Shown piece after piece: positions 16,098 through 23,540 of a DNA stretch of 36,641 nucleotides. Source of the stretch: an uncultured Saprospiraceae bacterium (GTDB lineage Bacteria > Bacteroidota > Bacteroidia > Chitinophagales > Saprospiraceae). Under the pieces are notes generated by a model that saw only the letters and a list, made by a program, of their open reading frames with translations, made no database searches and was not told where the DNA came from. The stretch covers positions 1 through 36,641 of the forward strand of contig CALMSO010000089.1 of the NCBI GenBank assembly GCA_937872385.1, read 5' to 3'. Position 1 is the stretch's first letter; each line of letters opens with the position of its first letter. The position numbers and the translations under genes were made by a program.

Positions 16098-16155
16098 ACC
16101 AAAAGTTATTTCCGATTGTTGTATGCCGATTGTTTTCTTTTGGGTCAAGGACTTG

Positions 16156-16240
16156 TACTATTTACGATTTGCGAAATCCGATGTACGATTTTGTAAAACT
16201 TTGAAAAACAATCTTTTGAGTACGTCATTTCCAATTAAAA
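16156..16240 (+). repeat. Dispersed repeat 2, copy A (TTTACGA heptamers plus tail)
   Basis: After TACTA come heptamers TTTACGA, TTTGCGA, AATCCGA, TGTACGA and TTTTGTA, then a diverged middle and the tail TACGTCATTTCCAATTAAAA. The same order, orientation and tail occur at 23076-23170. The copy lies upstream of the STN gene, in what may be its leader. Confidence 0.8.
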
Positions 16241-16296
16241 AAGGTTATAAAAAGCTGCTTTTAAATAAAAAAATTATAAACCACTTATTATCAAAA

Positions 16297-16376
16297 CAAT
16301 GAAACAATGTAACAATGTAACAATGAAACAATGTAACAATGTAACAATGTAACAATGAAACCATGTAACAATGCAT
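16297..16376 (+). repeat. 8-bp tandem array, ten units
   Basis: Ten octamers stand in perfect register: CAATGAAA, then CAATGTAA and CAATGAAA in varying order, CCATGTAA, and finally CAATGCAT. The array touches the FecR stop codon (16376-16378) and lies between FecR and the STN gene. The unit is closely related to the 20-unit array at 20374-20533. No spacers exist, so it is not a CRISPR. Confidence 0.92.
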
Positions 16377-17416
16377 CATTCACAGCCACGGCCCTGTATG
16401 CTATAAGTCGTACTGTCCTGTTGTGTTATTTGCAAATCGAGTGCAAAAGACAGCCGATTGAGCATATCTTCCAGCCGAGGATCAGGAAAATCGCCGGTGA
16501 GCGGGCACTTCAGAATCTGGTTGTTGGTCACTTCCAGCCGAATGCCGAAATAGCGTTCCATAGCTTCCAGCACTTGCCGAACGGGCGCATCGTGGAAGTT
16601 GAGGCGCATGTTTTTCCAAGCGTCGGCATTGGAAACCGGCTCAGCAATAACTTCGGCGGAACGGGTCGTTTTGTCAAATACTCCAGAAACGCCTGCTTCC
16701 AGCAGCACTGGTTCGGCATCGGCTGCTGCCCGTCCGAGGGCCACACGCCCGGTAGCCACCGTCACTTCGATGCGGTCTTCTGTGGGGTAGGCGCGCACAT
16801 TGAACGAGGTACCCAGCACCACCGTGGCGGCTTCTCCGCTTAGAATGGTGAAAGTTTGTCCGTCTTGCTGAGTGATGTCAAAAAAAGCCTCGCCTTCAAG
16901 CGTGACTACGCGTTCGCGGAAACTGCGCTCGTAGGTCAGTCGGGTGTTTTCATTCAACCAGACCTCGCTACCGTCGGGCAGTACGATTTCTCGGCGCTCT
17001 TTAGCTCCGGTTTCTACAAGTAGCTGTTGCGGCTCACTTTTGAAGCCCCCCAGCCACCAGATGCCAATGGCTACGGCCAGCAAAATTACAGCGGCTACGC
17101 GCAAGGCTATATTTTTAATAGACAGAGGTATAATTTTTGCCGACGGTTTGCTTTTGAGCGGCGGTTTTTCATCGTTTATAATGCCGCCACCACCGAATAG
17201 CCGCATTTCCAGCGCGGCCCATGCTTGGTCTGTATCGGTTTTTATGGGAACTTCCGTTTCTGGCCCGGAGATACTCCACAGCCGCAGCATTTCTTCAAAG
17301 AAAGCGCGATGCTCTGGGGCGGCTTCTATCCACGCGAACAGTTGCTCCTGCTCGGCCGGACTGATGTTGCCAGACAGATACCCAGCGATTAAATCGGTGT
17401 AAAAATTTTGTTCCAT
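16376..17416 (-). CDS. FecR-family anti-sigma/signal transducer
   Basis: A 346-residue inner-membrane regulator. Residues 1-100 form the cytoplasmic part, with the helical N-terminus (YTDLIAGYLSGNISPAE, FFEEMLRLW) that binds ECF sigma factors. One membrane helix spans about 103-123 (ALRVAAVILLAVAIGIWWLG). The periplasmic FecR domain runs about 135-235 (REIVLPDGSEVWLNENTRL, GTSFNVRAY), and a DUF4974 domain fills the C-terminus (about 268-345). FecR proteins hold or activate an ECF sigma factor in response to an STN domain from an outer-membrane transducer. The STN protein is the next gene downstream. No sigma factor gene is adjacent; the nearest is at 31219-31776. Confidence 0.93.
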   Translation of the reverse strand: MEQNFYTDLIAGYLSGNISPAEQEQLFAWIEAAPEHRAFFEEMLRLWSISGPETEVPIKTDTDQAWAALEMRLFGGGGIINDEKPPLKSKPSAKIIPLSIKNIALRVAAVILLAVAIGIWWLGGFKSEPQQLLVETGAKERREIVLPDGSEVWLNENTRLTYERSFRERVVTLEGEAFFDITQQDGQTFTILSGEAATVVLGTSFNVRAYPTEDRIEVTVATGRVALGRAAADAEPVLLEAGVSGVFDKTTRSAEVIAEPVSNADAWKNMRLNFHDAPVRQVLEAMERYFGIRLEVTNNQILKCPLTGDFPDPRLEDMLNRLSFALDLQITQQDSTTYSIQGRGCE

Positions 17417-17562
17417 GTATTACGTCCGTTTCCAAAGATTAGAGATGCAAAAAAACGCGCTGCCCCCCTATGCGTTCCGAATATTTTTGTAGTGAATGCT
17501 CATATTGTGCAACAAGTGTTTTTTATCGTACTCAAATTACCATATTTTTTAACAGAAGCATG

Positions 17563-17570
17563 TAATTTTG
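17563..17570 (+). promoter_or_regulatory. Candidate -7 element for the barrel paralogue 2
   Basis: TAATTTTG fits the Bacteroidota -7 consensus TAnnTTTG. It lies 98 bases before the ATG at 17669. No good TTG is seen at -33, so the assignment is weak. Confidence 0.35.
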
Positions 17571-17668
17571 GTGCAAGGAATGTTTATAAAAATAAGGAAA
17601 ATAGGAAAGCCGCATTTTTTATCTGGTGAACAACAAACAGCATTATAATCACTTAAAAACCGCACAAC

Positions 17669-18259
17669 ATGAAGCAATCACTTCTTCTTTTTTGTATGTT
17701 TTGCAGCCTCGGGCTGGCTGCGCAGCACGAAACCCTGTTTAACGAATTTGACATTGTCGGTGCTTTTGGCGGCCCCATTTTGGAAATAGGCTCCATCAAT
17801 GGTACAATAGGTGCCAACGTGGGCGGCGGCGGAGCTTTGCTGATTAATAACTTTTTCCTCGGCGGCTATGGTATTAATGCGGACTATCCGATGGTTCGCG
17901 TCAACGGGCTGGATTATAATACCCGCTTTCGGCAGGGCGGCTTCTGGCTTGGTTATGTGCACAACGACTACAAGGTGTTGCATCTGTACAGCAGTGTACG
18001 CATGGGCTGGGGGCGCGCACAGCTCCGGCGCGAAGGCAGCAATGATTTTAGCGATCGCCATTTTACCTTAACGCCCGAACTGGGGCTGGAGGTCAACCTC
18101 ACAACTTGGTTTAAGCTGGCGCTCACAGGCGGCTACCGCTGGGTGAATGGCATTGACGTGCTGCCAGGCCTAAACAACGCTTCTTTCAGTAGCCCTGTGG
18201 GAATGCTGACGTTTCGATTCGGTGGGTTCGGCCCAAGCACTTGGAACTGGGATGATTAG
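17669..18259 (+). CDS. Outer-membrane barrel protein, paralogue 2
   Basis: A 196-residue exported protein with a signal peptide (MKQSLLLFCMFCSLGLAA) and mature start QHETLF. Its strands match the product of 13585-14175 in order and spacing: VGAFGGPILEIGS, GGGGALLINNFFLGGYGI, QGGFWLGYVHNDYKVLHLY, LTPELGLEVNLTTWFKLAL, GGYRWVNGI and the last strand GMLTFRFGGFG. The two proteins have the same length. This copy is divergent from FecR and shares a 252-base upstream region with it, so the two could be co-regulated. The family is unnamed to me; an outer-membrane location is inferred from the strand pattern. Confidence 0.85.
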   Translation: MKQSLLLFCMFCSLGLAAQHETLFNEFDIVGAFGGPILEIGSINGTIGANVGGGGALLINNFFLGGYGINADYPMVRVNGLDYNTRFRQGGFWLGYVHNDYKVLHLYSSVRMGWGRAQLRREGSNDFSDRHFTLTPELGLEVNLTTWFKLALTGGYRWVNGIDVLPGLNNASFSSPVGMLTFRFGGFGPSTWNWDD

Positions 18260-18318
18260 GCATCTTGGCAAGATAATTTGCCTTAAAACCAACTGATTAA
18301 GTATTAAATTAAAACACA

Positions 18319-18353
18319 AAGTACGAAGCGCATCCTGTTGTGGCTTCGTACTT
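18319..18353 (-). terminator. Hairpin between convergent genes, probable terminator
   Basis: A perfect 11-bp stem AAGTACGAAGC/GCTTCGTACTT encloses 13 bases. On the minus strand a T-rich tract (TTTGTGTTTTAATTT) follows, which would end the leftward gene at 18375. The plus strand lacks a clean T-run. Confidence 0.5.
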
Positions 18354-18374
18354 CGTATTGTATTTCGGTTGGCA

Positions 18375-18803
18375 TCACAGGTCTTTTACCGAATTGCGAT
18401 CGGTAAGAATATCTTTTAGTTCTTTCAGAAACTGGTATTGGTGGGGCAGCACTTTTTTTACAGCATCTTTTACCACCACAAAAGTACCTTTGTCCATTTG
18501 CATAGCCTCGAGTTGATCTTTGAGGTGCATCGCATCTTCATAAAGCATCGCCTTGAGGGAAGGAATATCGTGCCAATCGCCTTCCACCGCGTAAGCTTCT
18601 TCAGTGGCGCCGTTTTCTTGCTGCACCGGGTCGAGTTCTATCATTCTATCCTGCTCTATTTGCTCAGCAGCCGCCATCCGCCATTCCCCCTCCGGGATGC
18701 TCCACGCGTCATCTTTTTCTGGGTTATTCATCAGAAAGACCTCCAAGCCCCGCTCCCGGAAACGGTAGATAATCAGGCTGATTTTTTTGAGCATTGGTAG
18801 CAT
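18375..18803 (-). CDS. Nudix-like protein lacking the Nudix box
   Basis: A 142-residue protein. The opening (MLKKISLIIYRFRERGLEVF) and the segment DDAWSIPEGEWRMA match the first strands of Nudix hydrolases, where 'W.iPKGe' precedes the catalytic helix. The Nudix box GX5EX7REUXEEXGU should follow but is not there; an acidic region and unrelated helices come instead. It is therefore probably a degenerate or repurposed Nudix fold without pyrophosphohydrolase activity. The longer frame starts only with TTG, so ATG 18803 is chosen (ATG 18794 is also possible). It lies 84 bases downstream of the gene at 18888 on the same strand and may share its transcript. Confidence 0.65.
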   Translation of the reverse strand: MLPMLKKISLIIYRFRERGLEVFLMNNPEKDDAWSIPEGEWRMAAAEQIEQDRMIELDPVQQENGATEEAYAVEGDWHDIPSLKAMLYEDAMHLKDQLEAMQMDKGTFVVVKDAVKKVLPHQYQFLKELKDILTDRNSVKDL

Positions 18804-18887
18804 ATCCGTCACTTTTTTTATTGCAGGTGAAACAGTTGCGCACCTAAAAAGTTTATAAGGCAGCAAAGAAACGGATATTCCCCGGTT

Positions 18888-19478
18888 TTACAAAATAGTA
18901 GTTTTGCGTTTTTTGCCGGGCGGTGTTTTTTCTTCTTTTTCTGCGGGGGGCGCGTCGCGGCGGCGGAATTCTTCCGCATCACCGTCGAAGCGGAAATATT
19001 CGCCATCAAACTGCCGGAAATTGTCCATCAAACGCTCCATCATTTGGTTGAGTTCGCGGGAGAGGTCATCACTGAAAAAGTCGAAATTGCCTCGCCCATC
19101 ATTCGGGCCGAAGCCCCGGAAATCACGCAGAAATAGCGTGTCCATTTCAATGCGAAAATCGCCCTCGGGCCCGAAACCCTGCCAACGAAAGCCACGCATC
19201 ATGGACGAATCGAACGGAAAGCTGAAGGCATCGCCATCCATACGAAACTCGCGCACGATAGAGGTATCAAACCGGAAGCTGTGGCCGTCGAAGCCCTTCA
19301 CATAGGCTGTGTCCAAAAAGAACTTACCGCCAAAATCTTGGCTGAAGCGCTCCATCATTTGGTTCATACGCTCTTGCAAATCCTGCATCTGACGGCGCAA
19401 ATCATCCATTTCTTGCTGCGCTGCCGCAAAATGTGCAGTAGCAAGTAATACGCTCAATATCAGTAATATACGTTTCAT
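18888..19478 (-). CDS. Exported acidic/aromatic protein with internal repeats, unknown function
   Basis: I do not recognise this 196-residue protein. It has a clear signal peptide (MKRILLILSVLLATAHFAAA). A short coiled coil (about 22-45, MDDLRRQMQDLQERMNQMME) follows. Then come four imperfect repeats of about 18-22 residues with the pattern 'F.fD[TS]..[vm][rk].F...G': FFLDTAYVKGFDG, RFDTSIVREFRMDG, PFDSSMMRGFRWQG and EMDTLFLRDFRGFG. A second Met/Glu-rich helix (ELNQMMERLMDNFRQF) precedes a basic, Lys/Pro-rich tail. It is probably periplasmic or surface exposed. ATG 19478 opens the signal peptide; a good promoter lies at 19552-19581. Confidence 0.78.
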   Translation of the reverse strand: MKRILLILSVLLATAHFAAAQQEMDDLRRQMQDLQERMNQMMERFSQDFGGKFFLDTAYVKGFDGHSFRFDTSIVREFRMDGDAFSFPFDSSMMRGFRWQGFGPEGDFRIEMDTLFLRDFRGFGPNDGRGNFDFFSDDLSRELNQMMERLMDNFRQFDGEYFRFDGDAEEFRRRDAPPAEKEEKTPPGKKRKTTIL

Positions 19479-19551
19479 GATATTATTTTTTAATCTGATA
19501 ATTTTGACTTTTTTTCTACATAAACAGACTGTTGGACGGGCTGCGAGGTTG

Positions 19552-19581
19552 CAAATGTCAACAAGATTTTTTTCCTTGCAA
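19552..19581 (-). promoter_or_regulatory. Bacteroidota-type promoter for the exported protein gene
   Basis: On the minus strand TTG, 19 bases, GACATTTG: spacing fits the Bacteroidota TTG-N19-TAnnTTTG layout, with one mismatch in the -7 element (G for T). It would give a leader of about 70 bases before the ATG at 19478. Confidence 0.5.
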
Positions 19582-19701
19582 AAGGAATACAATACCGCTA
19601 AACGGTTTCTACTAATAGAACTCAATAGCAGTGCCGGAGGTTCGCCCAACAACTGGTATTTTATATCGGTCGAAAGAAAGTCGCTTTATAACAGGAATAT
19701 T

Positions 19702-20343
19702 ATGCAACAAAAAAAGCCAACGATAGCGGAGCTCCAGGACGAAGAGCAATACGTACAAATAGCAGCATTGCTCTACGACGAGATGATTCCGTTTTTGCAG
19801 GAGGTTTTTACGAATCGGCCGCCCATTATTCAGCACTATATCCGCTTGAATGAGCTGATTGTAGCGCTGATGCTGGGCTTGGGTATCTGGCAGGTGTGGG
19901 CTGGGCACATCATTTGGTACCAAGTATTTTTGTACATTTTTCTTGGCGCAGCTATTGCCCTCACGGTTCTGGTGCCGGTGCACGAAGCCATTCACGGGCT
20001 GGCGTACAAGCTTCTGGGTGCGCCGCGCATATCGTTTGGTGCGGAGCTGCGGAAATTTTACTTCTATGCAGTAGCCGATCGCTTTGTGGTGGGCCCCGAT
20101 GAGTTTAGAAAATTAGCGCTGGCACCTTTTGCCGTCATTTCGTCGGTGGTGGTTATTGGGCTGATACTCTGGCCGGTGGGGCCGGTGGCCTGGGTACTTT
20201 GGGGTATCTTGCTTATGCACACAGGCGCCTGCGCAGGCGATTTTGGGATGCTGGCTTTCTATCAACAACATCCCGGCGGCACCATTTTTACTTTCGATGA
20301 TGTACCGGGCAAAGTAGCTTATTTTTTTCAGGAAAAAGAATAG
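19702..20343 (+). CDS. DUF3267 putative zinc metalloprotease
   Basis: A 213-residue membrane protein. After a cytoplasmic N-terminus it has about four hydrophobic segments. The sequence VPVHEAIHGLAYKLLGAP carries the HExxH zinc signature (HEAIH, about residues 95-99) at the end of the second membrane segment. HExxH plus a 'GA' shortly after is the DUF3267 layout, a group related to intramembrane zinc proteases. A second conserved stretch is VADRFVVGPDEFRKLALAPF; the final residues include FTFDDVPGKVAYFF. The ATG at 19702 is chosen because the upstream extension has no family features. The substrate is unknown. An octamer array begins 30 bases after its stop. Confidence 0.85.
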   Translation: MQQKKPTIAELQDEEQYVQIAALLYDEMIPFLQEVFTNRPPIIQHYIRLNELIVALMLGLGIWQVWAGHIIWYQVFLYIFLGAAIALTVLVPVHEAIHGLAYKLLGAPRISFGAELRKFYFYAVADRFVVGPDEFRKLALAPFAVISSVVVIGLILWPVGPVAWVLWGILLMHTGACAGDFGMLAFYQQHPGGTIFTFDDVPGKVAYFFQEKE

Positions 20344-20675
20344 AAATTGCACGGTTTTCATGGTTACATAACGCCATAAAACCATGAAACCATGCAACCA
20401 TGAAGCCATGAAACCATGAAGCCATGAAGCCATGCAACCATGAAGCCATGAAGCCATGAAGCCATGAAGCCATAAAACCATGAAACCATGAAACCATGAA
20501 ACCATGAAACCATGAAACCATGAAACCATGAAACAAAAATCCCAGACTCACCTCGCTCATTCTACAATTCAAGCGCTTCATTCGGCAATTCACCCAAAAA
20601 TGCTGGCACAAGGCCTTGTTTTGTAACACTTTTGCAGTGACAATTCGATTTTGCTCATTGCAAAAACACCAAAAC
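20344..20675. other. Intergenic region holding the 8-bp array and a TonB-receptor leader
   Basis: This 332-base gap contains the octamer array at 20374-20533. A possible promoter for the receptor gene follows: CACTTTTG near 20628-20635 differs by one base from TAnnTTTG. The open frames across the array, on the minus strand rich in Trp-Phe-His-Gly, are products of the repeat and not genes. Confidence 0.5.
20374..20533 (+). repeat. 8-bp tandem array, twenty units
   Basis: Twenty octamers stand in exact register without an indel. Variants are CCATGAAA, CCATGAAG, CCATGCAA and CCATAAAA. The last seven units are all CCATGAAA, a homogenised run that suggests recent slippage or conversion. It lies between the DUF3267 gene and the TonB-dependent receptor gene. 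Confidence 0.95.
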
Positions 20676-23075
20676 ATGACAACGCTGAAACAATCTACAT
20701 TTTTACTTTTATTCTTGCTGATTACTGCTTTTGCCACGGCACAAAATACCCAAACCCTGCGTGGACAAATCGTGGACAAGCAATCAGAACTGCCGCTCAT
20801 TGGCGTAGCCGTGGAGCTGATTAGCGTAGAGCCAGCACGCGGCGAAGCCACCGACCTCGATGGCTATTTCACCTTGCAAAACGTGCCCCTGGGCCGCCAC
20901 ACGGTGCGTGTGAGTTATCTCGGCTATAATTCTGTGACCATTCCAAACGTGGTAGTCACCGCTGGTAAGGAAGTGATTCTGAACATCGGCTTGGAAGAGT
21001 CGGTCGTACAAATGAATGAAGTAGTCATCACCGCTCGCGTGGACAAAGACAAAGCCCGGAACGAACTCGCCACGGTGAGTGCGCGCACCTTCAACCCGGA
21101 GGAAGTGACCCGCTACTCTGGCGGCCGCAACGACGTGGCGCGCTTGGCAGGCAACTTCGCAGGCGTGGCCGTAGCCGACGATTCGCGCAACGACATCGTG
21201 ATACGCGGCAACTCGCCCACCGGCGTGCTCTGGCGCTTAGAAGGCATTCCGATTCCCAATCCCAACCATTTTTCTACCCTCGGTACCACCGGCGGCCCCG
21301 TGAGTGCCCTCAACCCCAACATGATTACCACGTCTGATTTTATGACTTCTGCCTTTCCGGCTGAATATGGCAATGCGCTGGCGGGCGTTTTTGATATTGG
21401 CTTCCGCAGCGGCAACCGCGAACGCTACGAATATACCCTACAATTGGCTGCTTTCAGCGGCCTCGAAGCCATGGTGGAAGGACCCTTGATGAACAAAAAA
21501 GGCTCGTTCGTAGCCAGTTATCGCCATTCTTTTGTAGAAATGGCGGACTATGTGGGCATCCCGGTGGGTACCAATGCCATTCCCAACTACCGCGACCTGT
21601 CGTTTAAAATGGATTTTGCCAATAGCAAAGCCGGTAAATTCTCGATTTTTGGCATCGGCGCTACCAGCAAAATCAATTTTCTGGGCGCAGAAACCGACGA
21701 AAACGACCTGTTTGCCAATCCCAACGCCGATTCTTATGCCGATTCGCAACTGGGTATCCTCGGTGTGCGGCACAACGTGATTGTCGGCAAAGACGCCTAC
21801 GTGCGCACGGTGCTCTCGGCTTCTACGGCGCGCAATACCTTTTGGCAAGACAACCTGCCGGAGGATGAAAATATGCCCAAACTACGCGTGACCGACGTGG
21901 AAGATATTGTAAATACGTACGCTCTGTCGTCGTTTTACAACAAAAAATACAGCGCCCGCCTGACCTTGCGCACCGGTATTGTAGCGCAGTATTTCCAACT
22001 TAATACCCGCGTGGATGACCGTGATAACCGCCCCGACCTCAATGGCAACGGCGAACCCGACTGGGTGACCGTGCGCGACTTCAACGGCGGCATGGCACTG
22101 CTGCAAGCTTATGCCCAGACGCAGTACAAAATCAGCCCGAAATGGACGCTCAATCTCGGTCTGCACAGCCAATATCTTGATATCAACTCAGCCGCAGCCA
22201 TCGGGCCGCGCGCCGCACTCAACTGGCATTTTCTGCCCAACCAAACGCTCAATTTGGGCTATGGCCTGCACCATCAGATGCAACCACTTCCGGTATTTTT
22301 TCTACAAGAAGAAACCAGTCCCGGCGTGTTTGAAGCAACCAACCGCGACCTCGACTTTACCCGCAGCAACCATTTCGTGCTGGGCTATGACGTGCGATTC
22401 GGCACCAACTGGCGCACCAAAGTAGAAACCTATTACCAACAAATTGACGGAGCGCCGGTGCAGCGTTTTCCGAGCACTTTTTCTTTGCTAAATGCCGGTG
22501 CGGATTTTGTTTTCCCGGAGGCGGGTGGCCTCGTGAATGATGGAACTGGTAGCAACTACGGCGTGGAGCTTACCATCGAAAAATTCTTTAGCCAGGGCTA
22601 CTACGGTCTATTCACTACCTCGGTTTTTGATTCTAAATACGAAGGCAGCGACGGCGTGGAGCGCAATACTGCTTTCAACAATGGCTACGTGCTCAACTTT
22701 TTGGCAGGCAAGGAGTTCCGCATCGGTGCCAACCAACGCAACGCCATTACATTTGATGTAAAATTCACCACGGCGGGCGGGCGCTATTACACCCCGGTTG
22801 ATCTGGAAGCCTCGCGCCTCAGCGGCCGCGAAGTGCTGCGCGAAGACCTCGCCTTCAGTGAGCGTTTTGATCCTTATCTGCGCCTCGATACCAAGGTCGG
22901 TTTTCAGTTGAATAGCAAAACCCGGCGCTTGTCGCAACAGTTTTTCCTTGATTTTCAGAATGTAACCAATAATCAGAATATCTTTGTACAACGCTACAAT
23001 GCCCAAACCAATCAGGTAAACAACGTTTATCAATCAGGTTTTTTCCCGGATGTATTGTATCGGGTGCAGTTTTAA
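20676..23075 (+). CDS. TonB-dependent receptor with carboxypeptidase-like regulatory domain
   Basis: A 799-residue outer-membrane receptor. A signal peptide (about 1-22, ending TAFATA) is followed by a CarboxypepD_reg-like domain (about 27-105: LRGQIVDKQSELPLIGVAV, DLDGYFTLQNVPLGRHTV). The plug domain comes next (about 125-230), with VAVADDSRNDIVIRGNSP and the LNPNMI..SDFMTSAFPAEYGNA stretch. A long 22-stranded-type barrel ends in a terminal aromatic residue (FFPDVLYRVQF). There is no STN domain and no SusD partner next to it, so it is not a classic SusCD nutrient system. The imported substrate cannot be told. ATG 20676 opens the signal peptide; the upstream TTG is less likely. Confidence 0.92.
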   Translation: MTTLKQSTFLLLFLLITAFATAQNTQTLRGQIVDKQSELPLIGVAVELISVEPARGEATDLDGYFTLQNVPLGRHTVRVSYLGYNSVTIPNVVVTAGKEVILNIGLEESVVQMNEVVITARVDKDKARNELATVSARTFNPEEVTRYSGGRNDVARLAGNFAGVAVADDSRNDIVIRGNSPTGVLWRLEGIPIPNPNHFSTLGTTGGPVSALNPNMITTSDFMTSAFPAEYGNALAGVFDIGFRSGNRERYEYTLQLAAFSGLEAMVEGPLMNKKGSFVASYRHSFVEMADYVGIPVGTNAIPNYRDLSFKMDFANSKAGKFSIFGIGATSKINFLGAETDENDLFANPNADSYADSQLGILGVRHNVIVGKDAYVRTVLSASTARNTFWQDNLPEDENMPKLRVTDVEDIVNTYALSSFYNKKYSARLTLRTGIVAQYFQLNTRVDDRDNRPDLNGNGEPDWVTVRDFNGGMALLQAYAQTQYKISPKWTLNLGLHSQYLDINSAAAIGPRAALNWHFLPNQTLNLGYGLHHQMQPLPVFFLQEETSPGVFEATNRDLDFTRSNHFVLGYDVRFGTNWRTKVETYYQQIDGAPVQRFPSTFSLLNAGADFVFPEAGGLVNDGTGSNYGVELTIEKFFSQGYYGLFTTSVFDSKYEGSDGVERNTAFNNGYVLNFLAGKEFRIGANQRNAITFDVKFTTAGGRYYTPVDLEASRLSGREVLREDLAFSERFDPYLRLDTKVGFQLNSKTRRLSQQFFLDFQNVTNNQNIFVQRYNAQTNQVNNVYQSGFFPDVLYRVQF

Positions 23076-23170
23076 TACTATTTACGATTTACGAAGTCCG
23101 ATTTACGATTTTTTAAGGTGTTGAAAACCAGAATTTTAAACACGAACAAATACGTCATTTCCAACTGAAA
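23076..23170 (+). repeat. Dispersed repeat 2, copy B
   Basis: TACTA, then heptamers TTTACGA, TTTACGA, AGTCCGA and TTTACGA, a diverged middle about ten bases longer than copy A, and the tail TACGTCATTTCCAACTGAAA. It begins directly after the stop codon of the TonB-receptor gene and matches 16156-16240 in order and strand. Confidence 0.8.
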
Positions 23171-23228
23171 ATAGTATAATATCCCAATATCCTAATGCAG
23201 ATTGGTTGCAAATCAAATAATTGAGAAA

Positions 23229-23540
23229 ATGCTCGACGAAAGGCTTAAAAACCAGGTTATCGCATTGCTCATTCCCTACGAGCCGCAGCGGATTGGCATT
23301 TTTGGATCCTATGCACGGGGCGATTATAAGCAAGACAGCGATCTCGACATTCTGGTGGCGTTCAGAGAGGGTATCAGTTTGTTGCAATTAGTGCAGGTGC
23401 AGCAGGAAATTTCGGATGAATTGGGTATTCCGGTGGATATGGTTACAGAAAATAGTTTGAAGAACCGCCGGCTGCGGCATTACATTTACCAAGACCTAAT
23501 CCCGATTTTTGATGAAGAAGAACGATTTGCTTTATCTTGA
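23229..23540 (+). CDS. mntA: MntA-type nucleotidyltransferase antitoxin
   Basis: A 103-residue minimal nucleotidyltransferase. The motif GSX10DXD is complete: Gly26-Ser27, ten residues, Asp38-Leu39-Asp40 (IGIFGSYARG...DSDLDILV). MntA proteins neutralise HepT toxins by adding AMP to a tyrosine of the toxin's RX4HXY motif. The gene overlaps hepT by 29 bases, the usual operon form of this toxin-antitoxin module. ATG 23229 is chosen; a TTG nine codons upstream is in frame. The fold and active site look intact, in contrast to the frameshifted partner. Confidence 0.88.
   Translation: MLDERLKNQVIALLIPYEPQRIGIFGSYARGDYKQDSDLDILVAFREGISLLQLVQVQQEISDELGIPVDMVTENSLKNRRLRHYIYQDLIPIFDEEERFALS

Noticed and set aside
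20374..20533. Possible CRISPR array
   Set aside because: The units are 8 bases with no spacers and no cas genes lie nearby.
20113..20851. Minus-strand open frames rich in Trp-Phe-His-Gly-Phe-Met
   Set aside because: They are the 8-bp array read through; 24 bases (three units) give an eight-residue period. No start or family supports a protein.
20676..23075. SusC-type receptor of a SusCD polysaccharide system
   Set aside because: No SusD lipoprotein gene follows and the length is that of a plain TonB-dependent receptor.
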